Source: Mycolicibacterium neoaurum (lineage in GTDB: Bacteria; Actinomycetota; Actinomycetes; Mycobacteriales; Mycobacteriaceae). Taken from it: DNA of 64,000 nt. This document shows, in pieces, positions 26,596 through 36,441 of the stretch. A model generated the notes under the pieces. That model searched no databases. It was not told the origin of the DNA and was given only the letters and a program-made list of their open reading frames with translations. Position 1 is the first letter of the stretch. Each line of letters opens with the position of its first letter. Location: positions 1,364,001 through 1,428,000 of the forward strand of contig NZ_JAQIIX010000002.1 of NCBI RefSeq assembly GCF_036946495.1, in the 5' to 3' direction. The position numbers and the translations under genes were made by a program.

Positions 26596-28182
26596 GTGAG
26601 TGCGGAGGCCATACCGATCGGGCGCATCAGTGCGTTCGTGCGATGGGTGGCCCGTACCCCCTGGCCGGTGTTCCTGCTGGGCATGGTCCAGGCCGACATC
26701 ATCGGCGCGCTGATGGTGCTGGGGTTCCTTCGTTATGCGCTGCCCCCTGAGGATCGCGTGCAGCTCCAGGAGCTGCCCACCTTCAACCTGACCGTGTTCC
26801 TGGGCTTTCTGTTCGTGTCGTTCAGCATCGCCGCCTACGTGACGTTGCGGCTGTTGCTGCCCGTGATCCGCTGGCAGCGCCGGGACACCCTGATGGGCGA
26901 TGTGGCTCCCATCAGCGAAGTTGCCCGCGCACGCGCACTGAAGATGCCGTTCTACCGCTCGGTCATCAACGTCACCAACTGGCTGTTGGGCTCGGTGGTG
27001 TTCATCGTGGCGAGCTGGCCGGTGGCCAGCCGGTCGGCGCCGGTGGTCGCGGTGGCCTCGGCGTTGGGCGCCACCACGGTGGCCATCATCGGCTACCTGC
27101 AATCCGAGCGGGTGCTGCGCCCGGTTGCGGTGGCCGCACTGCGCACCGGGGTGCCGGAGAACTTCCGCGCACCCGGGGTGATCCTGCGCCAGGTGCTCAC
27201 CTGGGTCCTCTCCACCGGCGTGCCCATCCTGACGATCGTGCTGGCTGTGGTGGCCAGCAAGTTCGAGGTGCTCAAGGCGCCCGCAGACAAATTGGCCACC
27301 CCGATCCTGTTGCTGGCCATCGCCGCGCTGCTCATCGGTCTGGTCGGCACTGTCCTGGTGTCCATGTCGATCGCCGATCCGCTGCGCCAGCTGCGCTGGG
27401 CGCTCGGGGAAGTGCAGCGCGGAAACTACAACGCCCACATGCAGATCTACGACGCCAGCGAACTGGGCCTGCTGCAGGCAGGCTTCAACGACATGGTCCG
27501 CGATCTGGCCGAACGACAGCGTCTGCGCGACCTGTTCGGCCGTTACGTCGGCGAGGACGTGGCCCGCCGGGCGTTGGAACGCGGCACCGAGTTGGGCGGC
27601 CAGGAACGCGATGTGGCCGTGCTTTTCGTCGACCTGGTCGGCTCGACACAGCTGGCGTCGACCATCCCGGCCGCCGAGGTCGTCAACCTGCTCAACGAGT
27701 TCTTCCGGGTCATCGTGGACACCGTGAACAAGCACGGCGGCTTCGTCAACAAATTCCAGGGTGACGCCGCGCTGGCGATCTTCGGCGCGCCCATCGAGCA
27801 CCCGGACGCCTCCGGTGCGGCGCTGGCGGCCTCCCGCGAACTGCACGACGAGCTGATCAACGTGTTGGGCCAGACGGAGTTCGGTATCGGGGTGTCGGCA
27901 GGCCGGGCGATCGCCGGGCACATCGGGGCGCAGGCCCGCTTCGAGTACACCGTCATCGGAGACCCGGTCAACGAGGCGGCTCGGCTCACCGAGCTGGCCA
28001 AGCTCGAGGAGGGCCACGTGCTGGCCTCGGCGAACGCGGTCAGCAGTGCCGTCGATGCCGAGGCGCTGGCCTGGGACGTCGGCGAGATCGTCGAACTGCG
28101 GGGCCGGTCGGCGCCCACCCAGCTGGCCAGGCCCGCCGTGCGCGCCATCGCCCACGCGCCGCAGCCCGAGCCGAGCTCCTGA
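26596..28182 (+). CDS. Membrane-bound class III adenylate cyclase with HAMP domain
   Basis: 528-aa orthologue of Rv3645, making cyclic AMP from ATP at the membrane. Six hydrophobic spans occupy about residues 15-260. A HAMP linker follows near 255-310 (DPLRQLRWALGEVQRGNYNA), then a class III cyclase domain near 345-510. The metal aspartates are in LFVDLVGSTQL and KFQGDAALAIFGAP, and the transition-state Asn/Arg region is VIGDPVNEAARLT. It starts at GTG 26596, divergent from holB. With crp also present in this window, it is part of the cell's cAMP circuitry. Confidence 0.94.
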   Translation: MSAEAIPIGRISAFVRWVARTPWPVFLLGMVQADIIGALMVLGFLRYALPPEDRVQLQELPTFNLTVFLGFLFVSFSIAAYVTLRLLLPVIRWQRRDTLMGDVAPISEVARARALKMPFYRSVINVTNWLLGSVVFIVASWPVASRSAPVVAVASALGATTVAIIGYLQSERVLRPVAVAALRTGVPENFRAPGVILRQVLTWVLSTGVPILTIVLAVVASKFEVLKAPADKLATPILLLAIAALLIGLVGTVLVSMSIADPLRQLRWALGEVQRGNYNAHMQIYDASELGLLQAGFNDMVRDLAERQRLRDLFGRYVGEDVARRALERGTELGGQERDVAVLFVDLVGSTQLASTIPAAEVVNLLNEFFRVIVDTVNKHGGFVNKFQGDAALAIFGAPIEHPDASGAALAASRELHDELINVLGQTEFGIGVSAGRAIAGHIGAQARFEYTVIGDPVNEAARLTELAKLEEGHVLASANAVSSAVDAEALAWDVGEIVELRGRSAPTQLARPAVRAIAHAPQPEPSS

Positions 28183-28192
28183 CGCGTTCCGG

Positions 28193-31039
28193 CTAGGCCT
28201 TCTTCGCGGCCTTCTTGGCGGGAGCCTTCTTCGCGGTCGTTTTCTTGGCCGCCGTTTTCTTGGCCGCCGTCTTCTTGGCCGCTGCCTTCTTGGTGGCCTT
28301 CTTCACCGGGCCGCGAGCACGCCGGTCGGCCAGCAACTCCGAGGCACGCTCGTCGGTGATCGAGAGGACATCGTCACCCTTGCGCAGGCTGGCGTTGGTC
28401 TCCCCATCGGTGACGTACGGTCCGAACCGGCCATCCTTGATGACCATCGGCTTACCCGAGGCGGCGTCGTTGCCCAGCTCCCGCAGCGGCGGGGTGGCCG
28501 CGCCCTGACGGCCGCGCCGCTTGGGTTCGGCGTAGATCGCCAGCGCCTCGTCGAGGGTGATCGTGAACATCTGCTCCTCGGTCGCAAGCGAACGAGAATC
28601 GGTGCCGCGCTTGAGATATGGCCCGTAACGGCCGTTCTGCGCGGTGATCTCCTCACCGTTGGCGGGGTCGACACCGACCACGCGGGGCAACGAGAGCAGT
28701 TTGAGCGCGTCGTCGAGGGTCACCGTCTCCAGATCCATGGAGCGCAGCAGCGAGCCGGTGCGCGGCTTGGGTCCGGTCGGCTTCTTACCCTTCTTGGCCG
28801 GCGAGCCCGCGCTGCCGTCGTCGGGATCCTCGGGCTCGGGCAACACCTCGGTGACATAGGGCCCGAAACGTCCGTCCTTGGCCACGATCTCGTGTCCGGT
28901 TTCCGGGTCGATACCGAGCGAACGACCCTCTTGCGGTGTCGCGAAAGCCTTTTCGGCCAGCTCGAGGGTCAGTTCGTCGGGTGTCAGCTCATCCTTGAGA
29001 TTGGCGCGCTGCGGCTTGAGTTCGCCCGGATTGTCCGGATCTTCGATCATCCGCTCCAGGTAGGGACCGTTACGCCCGACGCGGACGTTGATGGCGCGAC
29101 CCTGGTCATCGTCGAAGAGCTTGATGGAGTTGACCAGTCGCGCGTCGATCTCCTCGAGATTGCCGCCGACCAACTGCTTGAGCCCGCCGGCCCGCGCGAT
29201 CGAGCCGTCCACACCATGCTCGCCACCGAAGTAGAAGTTGTTGAGCCAGTTGGTGCGTCGCTCGTTGCCCGAGGCGATCGCGTCGAGCTCGTCTTCCATC
29301 GCGGCGGTGAAGTCGTAATCCACCAGCCTGCCGAAATGTTGTTCCAACAGCCCGATCACCGCGAACGCGACCCAGGACGGCACCAGGGCGCTGCCCTTCT
29401 TGTGCACGTAACCGCGGTCCTGGATGGTCTTGATGATCGACGAGTACGTCGATGGGCGACCGATACCGAGTTCTTCGAGCGCCTTGATCAACGAGGCCTC
29501 GGTGTAGCGCGCCGGGGGTGAGGTGGTGTGCCCGTCGGCGGTCAGGTCCGCGGCATCCACGCGCTGACCCTGGGTCAGGTTGGGCAGCCTGCTCTCGGCG
29601 TCGTCGGATTCACCGCCGGCCTGCTCGTCGATGCTCTCGACATAGGCCTTCAGGAAGCCAGGGAAGGTGATGGTGCGACCGGAGGCATTGAAGACGACCT
29701 GTTCGCCGCCCGCGGCCTGCCCCGAGATGCGCAGGGACAGTGTGGTGCCCCGGGCGTCGGCCATCTGAGAGGCCACGGTGCGCTGCCAGATCAGCTCGTA
29801 GAGCCGGAACTCATCGGCCTCCAGCGCGCTGTGCAGCTGGCCGGGGGTCTGGAAAACGTCACCGGACGGGCGGATCGCCTCGTGCGCCTCCTGCGCGTTC
29901 TTGACCTTGCGGGTGTACTGGCGCGGCGTGGGATGGACGTACTCCGCGCCGTAGAGATCGCGGGCCTGATTCCGCGCGGCATTGATCGCCGACTCCGACA
30001 GCGTCGTGGAGTCGGTACGCATGTAGGTGATGTAGCCGTTCTCGTACAACCGCTGCGCGATGCTCATGGTGCGCTCCGAGGAGAACCGCAGTTTGCGGCC
30101 GGCCTCCTGCTGCAGCGTCGACGTCATGAACGGCGCATAGGGCTTGCGGGTGTAGGGCTTCTGCTCCACCGAGGACACCGCGAGCTGCGCGCCGCGCAGG
30201 CCGTTGGCCAGGCTGGTCGCGCCCGCCTCGTCCAGGACGAGGACTTCGTCGGGCTTCTTGACCGCACCGAGGGAGTCGAAATCTCGGCCGGCGGCGACCC
30301 GGCGGCCGTCGACGGTGTTGAGTCGGGCGGTGAACCGCGGCGGCGAGGCGGCCGGATCGGAGACCGACGCGTCCAGCTCGGCGCTGACATCCCAGTAGCC
30401 GGCGCTGCGGAACGCCATGCGCTCGCGCTCGCGCTGGACGATGATGCGGGTCGCCACCGATTGCACCCGGCCCGCCGAGAGCTTGGGGGCCACCTTCTTC
30501 CACAGCACCGGGGACACCTCGTAGCCGTAGAGGCGGTCGAGGATACGGCGGGTCTCCTGCGCGTCGACAAGGTCGATGTCCAGGTCACGCGGGCTTTCGG
30601 CGGCAGCCAGGATGGCGGGCTCGGTGATCTCGTGGAAGACCATCCGCTTGACAGGAACGCGCGGTTTCAGCGTCTCCAGCAGGTGCCAGGCAATGGCCTC
30701 ACCCTCGCGGTCACCGTCGGTGGCGAGGTAGAGCTCGTCGACATCCTTGAGGAGTTCCTTGAGCTCGGTGACCGTGCTCTTCTTGTCCGGACTCACGATG
30801 TAGAGCGGTTCGAAGTCGGCGTCGACGTTCACCCCGAGCCGCGCCCACGGTTCGGACTTGTACTTGGCCGGGACATCGGCGGCTGCGCGCGGCAGGTCCC
30901 GGATGTGGCCGCGGGAGGATTCGACTATGTAATTGGAGCCCAGATAGCCGGCGATCTTGCGCGCTTTGGTCGGCGACTCGACAATCACGAGCCGCCGAAC
31001 TGTACCGGTGCCTCCCCGGCTCCGGTCGTCGTCAGCCAC
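28193..31039 (-). CDS. topA: DNA topoisomerase I
   Basis: 948-aa type IA topoisomerase that relaxes negative supercoils. The Toprim domain is N-terminal (VIVESPTKARKIAGYLG, with the acidic triad region ATDGDREGEAIAWHL). The active-site tyrosine is in YITYMRTDST near residue 339. The C-terminal half has four repeats of the mycobacterial topoisomerase C-terminal type (KDGRFGPYVTEVLPE, QNGRYGPYLKRGTDS and similar). The protein ends in a lysine-alanine tail of repeated AAKKTAAKK, as in M. tuberculosis TopA, which aids strand passage. It is convergent with the cyclase gene. Confidence 0.96.
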   Translation of the reverse strand: MADDDRSRGGTGTVRRLVIVESPTKARKIAGYLGSNYIVESSRGHIRDLPRAAADVPAKYKSEPWARLGVNVDADFEPLYIVSPDKKSTVTELKELLKDVDELYLATDGDREGEAIAWHLLETLKPRVPVKRMVFHEITEPAILAAAESPRDLDIDLVDAQETRRILDRLYGYEVSPVLWKKVAPKLSAGRVQSVATRIIVQRERERMAFRSAGYWDVSAELDASVSDPAASPPRFTARLNTVDGRRVAAGRDFDSLGAVKKPDEVLVLDEAGATSLANGLRGAQLAVSSVEQKPYTRKPYAPFMTSTLQQEAGRKLRFSSERTMSIAQRLYENGYITYMRTDSTTLSESAINAARNQARDLYGAEYVHPTPRQYTRKVKNAQEAHEAIRPSGDVFQTPGQLHSALEADEFRLYELIWQRTVASQMADARGTTLSLRISGQAAGGEQVVFNASGRTITFPGFLKAYVESIDEQAGGESDDAESRLPNLTQGQRVDAADLTADGHTTSPPARYTEASLIKALEELGIGRPSTYSSIIKTIQDRGYVHKKGSALVPSWVAFAVIGLLEQHFGRLVDYDFTAAMEDELDAIASGNERRTNWLNNFYFGGEHGVDGSIARAGGLKQLVGGNLEEIDARLVNSIKLFDDDQGRAINVRVGRNGPYLERMIEDPDNPGELKPQRANLKDELTPDELTLELAEKAFATPQEGRSLGIDPETGHEIVAKDGRFGPYVTEVLPEPEDPDDGSAGSPAKKGKKPTGPKPRTGSLLRSMDLETVTLDDALKLLSLPRVVGVDPANGEEITAQNGRYGPYLKRGTDSRSLATEEQMFTITLDEALAIYAEPKRRGRQGAATPPLRELGNDAASGKPMVIKDGRFGPYVTDGETNASLRKGDDVLSITDERASELLADRRARGPVKKATKKAAAKKTAAKKTAAKKTTAKKAPAKKAAKKA

Positions 31040-31150
31040 CTTCTTCTACTCTCCACTTCTGTGTTGCCCGGCGGTATGTGTCACCCCAGGCAACTGACAA
31101 TTTCGCATCCAGGACGGGCTTGTGCAAACTGGCTCGCCCGCCGGATGGCC

Positions 31151-31732
31151 TCATATTCGCGGCCAATGTGCAAACGCTTCGGTATCGCCGGGGGGTTCCC
31201 CGACGTTCTCGACCAGGCGCGACAGCCGTCGTCGACCGCTCACCCGCAACGCCGGTCGCGATCCGCGGGTACCGATCAGGGTGGGTGCGATTCCCACCCG
31301 CATCAGCGCAGATGCCAGCGTGGCGTGGGTGTCCGGTGCATGCGGGTCCAAGCCCAGCAAGTACCTGTCGTCGGCCTCGGGGACACCGGCGGCCAGCGTC
31401 CAGGCACGCAGCGCGCGCGGACCGGGCAGCCAACTGCCCGGCACCGTCTTCACCGCGCCGCGCGTCCAGGCACCCGCGATATCGACGACGCGCGAGTCCA
31501 GCGCGGTGCGCACCAGCGGGTTGTCCTCGTCGGTGCGGGTCAGCTCGGGGGTCAGCCCGGCCTCGGCGATCATCTCGGCAAGGCCCTGGGCCCGCCACGC
31601 CCGATCGACCACCACCGACAGCCGCGCCTGCCCACCGACGGAAACCACCTGTCCCTGGGCGGCCAGCAGGCCGGTCAGGTCGGCGATGGTCGGGGGTACC
31701 GACTCCGCCGAGAAGAAGGACAGTTGGCTCAC
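31151..31732 (-). CDS. Conserved mycobacterial hypothetical protein (Rv3647c position)
   Basis: 193-aa protein beginning at GTG 31732 (VSQLSFFSAESVPPTIADL), as expected for the Rv3647c family by position and size. No catalytic motif is recognised. An alpha/beta-like order (LAAQGQVVSVGGQARLSVVV, then RAWRAQGLAEMIAEAGL) is visible and the C-terminus is basic. It lies between topA and cspA on the same strand as both, but a strong terminator separates it from cspA, so it has its own promoter. Confidence 0.75.
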   Translation of the reverse strand: MSQLSFFSAESVPPTIADLTGLLAAQGQVVSVGGQARLSVVVDRAWRAQGLAEMIAEAGLTPELTRTDEDNPLVRTALDSRVVDIAGAWTRGAVKTVPGSWLPGPRALRAWTLAAGVPEADDRYLLGLDPHAPDTHATLASALMRVGIAPTLIGTRGSRPALRVSGRRRLSRLVENVGEPPGDTEAFAHWPRI

Positions 31733-31790
31733 ATGTTCGACACTATCCGTGGTGGCCCAGGCGACGGGGCAATGGCACGGCGCCGGATAC

Positions 31791-31819
31791 GAAAACACCC
31801 CCGGCACGGCCGGGGGTGT
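31791..31819 (-). terminator. Intrinsic terminator of cspA
   Basis: Downstream of cspA on the minus strand, 11-bp perfect arms (31795-31805 and 31809-31819, ACACCCCCGGC and its complement) enclose a 3-base loop and are followed by TTTTC. This is one of the few textbook rho-independent terminators in the window. Confidence 0.88.
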
Positions 31820-31837
31820 CTTCGGTGTTGCGGTGGC

Positions 31838-32041
31838 TCAGACGGCGCGGACGCCGGTCGCCTGCGGGCCCTTGGGGCTCTGGCCGACCTCGAACTCAAC
31901 CTTCTGGTTCTCCTCCAGGGTGCGGAAGCCCGACCCCTGGATCTCCGTGTAGTGGACAAAAACGTCAGCGGAGCCGTCCTCGGGGGCGATGAAGCCGAAG
32001 CCCTTCTCCGCGTTGAACCACTTCACAGTTCCCTGTGGCAT
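31838..32041 (-). CDS. cspA: Cold-shock protein A
   Basis: 67-aa single OB-fold RNA/DNA chaperone. RNP1 KGFGFI is at residues 13-18 and RNP2 VFVHY at 27-31; the N-terminus MPQGTVKWFNAEKGFGF is near-identical to other actinobacterial CspA proteins. It melts RNA structures and is typically abundant. The gene is monocistronic, bounded by the strong terminator downstream and a long leader upstream, and is divergent from the helicase gene as in M. tuberculosis (Rv3648c/Rv3649). Confidence 0.97.
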   Translation of the reverse strand: MPQGTVKWFNAEKGFGFIAPEDGSADVFVHYTEIQGSGFRTLEENQKVEFEVGQSPKGPQATGVRAV

Positions 32042-32326
32042 CTTTCGTACTTTCCTTCTCTTACCGGGTGCGGTTCACCGACGTCCGGTGTACCGGGCCC
32101 GTTCCGACCGCTTACCAACGCGTGTGTCGTCGGAACTCGACCCGACCTACAACCCTCGCAGGAACCGCGATCGCAACGACGATCCTGCGGGTGCAAAAAC
32201 ACGAACACAGAAGCTGCGACCACGTTCAGTCAACCACGTTCAACGCCCCAGCGACAGTCTCGGCACGATGAAGTAGTCAACAATTCACCTGGGGATACAT
32301 GCTGGTGAACACCGGAAGGGAGTGTC
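32042..32326. promoter_or_regulatory. Long cspA leader and divergent promoter region
   Basis: 285 bases without a gene separate cspA and the helicase gene. Read on the minus strand, it is lower in GC than its surroundings and ends in GAAGGAAAG close to the cspA start, fitting a long 5' untranslated leader as is common for cold-shock genes. No promoter hexamers were assigned with confidence. Confidence 0.5.
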
Positions 32327-34663
32327 GTGTCTGTGCCAGGGCCGAGTACTGGGCCCGATTTCGGTCGGGACCTGCTGTCCTGCGCGGTGCGGGGCACTCC
32401 GGCCGACGAACATCCGGTCCGTCATGTCGAAGACATCCCACCCCGCCGCGGCACGAGCCTGCCCTGGCCGGCATGGGCCGAACCCGACGTGGTCGCCGCC
32501 TTCACCGCGCGCGGGGTGCATACCCCCTGGTCTCATCAGGTGGCGGCGGCCGAACTGGCCCACACCGGTCGGCACGTGGTGTTGTCCACCGGCACGGCCT
32601 CGGGCAAGTCGCTGGCCTACCAGCTGCCGATCCTGACCACGCTGGCCGAAGACCCGTTGGCCCGCGCGCTGTACCTGTCCCCCACCAAGGCGCTCGGGCA
32701 CGATCAGCTGCGCGCCGCGCACGGCCTTTGTGAGGAGGTCCCTGGCCTGCGCGATGTCGCGCCGTGCGCCTACGACGGTGACGCGGGCACCGATATGCGC
32801 CGCTTCGCCCGTGAGCGGTCCCGGTGGATCTTCTCCAACCCGGACATGATCCACCTGTCGCTATTGCGCAACCACGCCCGCTGGGCGGTGTTCCTGCGCC
32901 ACCTCAAGTACATCGTCGTCGACGAATGCCATTACTACCGAGGCATTTTCGGCTCGAACGTGGCCTTGGTGCTGCGCAGGCTGCTGCGGTTGTGCGCGCG
33001 ATACTCCGGGTCGCCGACGGTCATCTTCGCCAGCGCCACCACCGCGGCGCCCGCCGAGACCGCCGCCCAGCTGATCGGGGAGACGGTCACGGCGGTGACC
33101 GAGGACGGCTCGCCGCACGGTGGGCGGACGGTCGCGCTGTGGGAGCCTGCACTGCTCGAGGACCTGGTCGGGGAGAATGGCGCGCCGGTACGGCGGTCGG
33201 CCGGTGCGGAATCCGCCCGGGTGATGGCCGACCTGATCGCCGAGGGAGCCCGCACCCTGACCTTCGTGCGGTCGCGGCGCGGGGCCGAACTGACCGCGCT
33301 GGCCGCCTCGGCACGGCTGGAGGAGATCGCCCCCGACCTCGCCGACCGGGTCGCCTCCTACCGGGCCGGTTATCTCTCCGAGGACCGCCGCGCGCTGGAA
33401 CACGCGCTCAGCGAGGGTGAACTGCGCGGTGTCGCCACCACCAACGCGCTCGAACTCGGCGTGGACATCGCCGGGTTGGATGCGGTCGTCCTGGCCGGTT
33501 TCCCCGGCACCGTCACCTCGTTCTGGCAGCAGGCGGGTCGGTCCGGCCGACGCGGGCAGAGCGCACTGATCGTGCTGATCGCCCGGGACGATCCACTGGA
33601 CACCTACCTGGTGCACCATCCACGCGCGCTGCTGGCCCGGCCGATCGAGAAGGTCGTGATCGACCCGGGCAATCCCTATGTGCTGGGTCCGCAGCTGTTG
33701 TGCGCGGCGACCGAACTGCCGCTGACCGACGCCGAGGTACGGACCTGGGATGCCGAAGAGGTCGCGCGCACACTGGTCGACGACGGATTGTTGCGTCGGC
33801 GTCCCACCGGCTGGTTCCCCGCGCCCGAGATCGACCCGCATCCGGCGGTCGATATCCGCGGTGCCTCGGGTGGGCAGATCGCGATCCTGGAGTCCGGCAC
33901 CGGCCGGATCCTGGGCACCACCGGCACCGGCCAGGCTCCGGCCTCGGTACATCCCGGGGCGGTGTATCTGCACCAGGGTGAGAGCTACGTCGTGGACAGC
34001 CTGGACTTCGAGGACGGTATCGCGATCGTGCATGCCGAGGACCCCGGGTACACCACGGCCGCAAGGGAAGTCACCGATATCGCGGTCACCGGGACCGGTG
34101 AGCGCCGCACGGTCGGCCCGGTGACCGTCGGTGTCGTGCCGGTCTCGGTGTCCAACACCGTCACCGGATACCTGCGCCGCAGGCTCGATGGTGAGGTCAT
34201 CGACTTCGTCGAGCTGGATATGCCGACCCGCACACTGGAGACCGTCGCGGTGATGTGCACGATCACTCCGGAAACGCTGTACGCCAACGGGATCGACCCG
34301 TTGGCCGTGCCGGGTTCACTGCACGCCGCCGAGCATGCGGCGATCGGATTGTTACCGCTGGTGGCCAGCTGCGATCGCGGCGATATCGGCGGAGTGTCCA
34401 CGGCATCCGGGCCCGAAGACGGTCTGCCCACGATTTTCGTCTACGACGGATACCCGGGCGGCGCGGGATTCGCCGACCGCGGATACCGGCAGATGTACCT
34501 GTGGTGGGAAGCGACGGCCGCGGCCATCGAGGCCTGCGAGTGCCCAGCCGGGTGCCCGTCCTGTGTGCAGTCGCCGAAGTGCGGTAACGGCAACGATCCG
34601 CTGGACAAGGCCGGGGCGGTCCGCGTTCTGCGCATGGTGCTCGACGAGCTGGCGGGACGCTGA
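32327..34663 (+). CDS. DEAD/DEAH-box helicase with C-terminal DUF1998 zinc-cluster domain
   Basis: 778-aa superfamily 2 helicase (Rv3649 position, YprA/MrfA-like). Motif I is STGTASGKS near residue 86, motif II VVDECHYYRG (DECH type) near 202, motif III ASATTAAP, and motif VI QQAGRSGRRGQ near 400. The C-terminus holds the DUF1998-type cysteine cluster CECPAGCPSCVQSPKCGNGN. MrfA-type relatives act in DNA repair. It starts at GTG 32327. A 289-base gap with no gene found separates it from the next gene. Confidence 0.92.
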   Translation: MSVPGPSTGPDFGRDLLSCAVRGTPADEHPVRHVEDIPPRRGTSLPWPAWAEPDVVAAFTARGVHTPWSHQVAAAELAHTGRHVVLSTGTASGKSLAYQLPILTTLAEDPLARALYLSPTKALGHDQLRAAHGLCEEVPGLRDVAPCAYDGDAGTDMRRFARERSRWIFSNPDMIHLSLLRNHARWAVFLRHLKYIVVDECHYYRGIFGSNVALVLRRLLRLCARYSGSPTVIFASATTAAPAETAAQLIGETVTAVTEDGSPHGGRTVALWEPALLEDLVGENGAPVRRSAGAESARVMADLIAEGARTLTFVRSRRGAELTALAASARLEEIAPDLADRVASYRAGYLSEDRRALEHALSEGELRGVATTNALELGVDIAGLDAVVLAGFPGTVTSFWQQAGRSGRRGQSALIVLIARDDPLDTYLVHHPRALLARPIEKVVIDPGNPYVLGPQLLCAATELPLTDAEVRTWDAEEVARTLVDDGLLRRRPTGWFPAPEIDPHPAVDIRGASGGQIAILESGTGRILGTTGTGQAPASVHPGAVYLHQGESYVVDSLDFEDGIAIVHAEDPGYTTAAREVTDIAVTGTGERRTVGPVTVGVVPVSVSNTVTGYLRRRLDGEVIDFVELDMPTRTLETVAVMCTITPETLYANGIDPLAVPGSLHAAEHAAIGLLPLVASCDRGDIGGVSTASGPEDGLPTIFVYDGYPGGAGFADRGYRQMYLWWEATAAAIEACECPAGCPSCVQSPKCGNGNDPLDKAGAVRVLRMVLDELAGR

Positions 34664-34952
34664 CACCGCGTTGTCTCGCGACGGGAAGGCCCACCCCTCG
34701 TCGGCCATCTCGCCCTCGACCGCGTCGCCCCGCCAGCAACATCGGTCACACTTCGCGTACCGTCAAAACGGTCGGACAACGCGATCCGTTTTCAGCCCGG
34801 GCGAACCGGGTGCAGTCGGAAATTACCTCTTCAGCAGACCCCCTGCAACTCGTTTTGACGCCAGCGACAGACACGATGGCCGCCCAAATCGCGCTCCAAC
34901 AGCAAGTTCCGACGAATTCCGCAGCATGAGCAAACAACCGAAAGGGGAGCGG

Positions 34953-36077
34953 GTGCCGGTTAAACTCACGGGCATGGACCACGACTGGCTGCTCGTGGAG
35001 ACCCTGGGTGACGAACCCGCCATCGTCGCCCAGGGATCGAGGACCAAGAACCTGGTCCCGATCAGCACTTTTCTCCGCCGCAACCCCCACCTGATGGCCA
35101 TCCAATCGGCCATCGGTGAGACGGTGCGCGCCGGTCACGCTCTGACCAGCATCACTCCCAAGAACGACCGCGTGATCCGCACCGAAGTGGTGCACATGTC
35201 CGACGGGGTCATCCATGGTGTGCACCTCTGGATCGGCGAACCCGGCGCCGACCCGCCGGACCGTCCGATGCCGGGACCGCTCAAATGGGATCTGACGGCC
35301 GGAATCGCCACGGACACTGTGGAATCTCTGTACAACGCGGGCCGCGACGCCAGCGTCGAGGCCACCCAGGGCCGCGCCTTCGCCGAGGACATGCCCGCCA
35401 GGGCGCTCAATCCCCAGGAATCGAAGGTGCTGTCCATGGTGATTCGGGCCAAGCCGGGCCATGTGCTGTGCAGCACCTGGAACGTCACCGATTTCCGGGG
35501 TCAGCCGATCACCGTGGGTTTCGTCGCCAGGGCGATCGCCGAGGAGCAGGATGACGGCAGCGAACGGTTGATATGCCGAGCGATGAACTGGCGCAGCGTC
35601 GCCGAGGGCCCGGTCGTGCGTCCCGATGATCTGGCGCAGCGGATCCTCAACGGCCTTGCCGCACCCGGGGTGCACCGGGCGATCGTCGACCTCAACCACT
35701 GGCGACTGCTGAAATGGCTGGACAAGCCGTGCCCATTCTTCGACTGGCGGGCCGGCGAACAGGGCGATACCGTCCTGCACCCCGGCGACGAGCGCCACGT
35801 CCTGGCCATGGCACAGGAATTCGCCGACGGGCCGACGGCCCGGGTACTGCGCCTGCCCGCCCACGGCGGCGGGTTCACCCCCGTCCACGTCACCGTGAAC
35901 CGGATCGAGCTCGATGACGACACCTACGCGGCGCTGATGTCGATGCGGCTGCCCACCGATGAGGAGATCGCCGCTGCCGAGCAGGAGGCGACCGCGGCCG
36001 AGAGTGCGCAGTCCGGCACCCGCGCGGCGTTCAAATCGCTTCTGCGGCTCCGGAAGATCACCGGCCAGACGGACTGA
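34953..36077 (+). CDS. Rv3651-type regulatory-like protein (DUF5593/PAS-GAF-like)
   Basis: About 374 aa, orthologous by position and sequence style to M. tuberculosis Rv3651, a mycobacterial protein with GAF/PAS-like folds of unproven function. GTG 34953 is chosen because AAAGGGGAG lies 5 bases upstream; ATG 34926 and ATG 34974 (MDHDWLLVETLGDEPAIVAQ, the conserved beginning) are alternatives. The C-terminus is alanine- and glutamate-rich. No DNA-binding or catalytic motif is visible. Its 3' end overlaps the convergent Tad gene by 20 bases. Confidence 0.8.
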   Translation: MPVKLTGMDHDWLLVETLGDEPAIVAQGSRTKNLVPISTFLRRNPHLMAIQSAIGETVRAGHALTSITPKNDRVIRTEVVHMSDGVIHGVHLWIGEPGADPPDRPMPGPLKWDLTAGIATDTVESLYNAGRDASVEATQGRAFAEDMPARALNPQESKVLSMVIRAKPGHVLCSTWNVTDFRGQPITVGFVARAIAEEQDDGSERLICRAMNWRSVAEGPVVRPDDLAQRILNGLAAPGVHRAIVDLNHWRLLKWLDKPCPFFDWRAGEQGDTVLHPGDERHVLAMAQEFADGPTARVLRLPAHGGGFTPVHVTVNRIELDDDTYAALMSMRLPTDEEIAAAEQEATAAESAQSGTRAAFKSLLRLRKITGQTD

Positions 36078-36441
36078 CGCCACCCTCGGCCGGCCCCGCC
36101 CTGGCCTCCGCTCGGGCGCCGCGCCCGGGTAGCACGGTGGCAGCCACGACGCTGACCGCTACATCCAGACCGTCCAGGGTGCACTCGACCACCGTCACCC
36201 GATTCGACTCGGCAACGGATTGTGCTGCCGCACAGGCACTCTGCCGACCGGCAGGCAACGATGCGGCGCCGGCGAGTGCGGCCAGGTCGGCCCCCGACTG
36301 CGCACGATGCCGCGCCACGACCACCGAGCCGAGCATCAGCACGCCGACGGTGACCGTCAGCAGCACGACCATCAGGGCGGTCGCGATCAAAGTCGCCGAC
36401 CCGCCGTCCTCACCGGGACTGCTCGGCCATCGCCACCGCAT
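36058..36441 (-). CDS. TadG/TadE-like pilus-locus membrane protein (Rv3654c type)
   Basis: About 127 aa. One N-terminal membrane span follows a short cytoplasmic segment (GSATLIATALMVVLLTVTVG), then ARHRAQSGADLAALAGA, the RNAxADxAALAGA signature of the putative Flp pilus-assembly TadE/G-like family. Two cysteines follow. ATG 36441 overlaps the preceding TadE gene by 32 bases; no better start in frame is visible. It is the last gene of the mini-Tad operon. Confidence 0.8.
   Translation of the reverse strand: MRWRWPSSPGEDGGSATLIATALMVVLLTVTVGVLMLGSVVVARHRAQSGADLAALAGAASLPAGRQSACAAAQSVAESNRVTVVECTLDGLDVAVSVVAATVLPGRGARAEARAGPAEGGVSPSGR

Noticed and set aside
29528..32308. A 926-codon open frame on the plus strand antisense to topA and its neighbours
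   Set aside because: It mirrors third-position GC bias of topA, crosses Rv3647c-type and cspA genes and the terminator, and shows no protein-family features.
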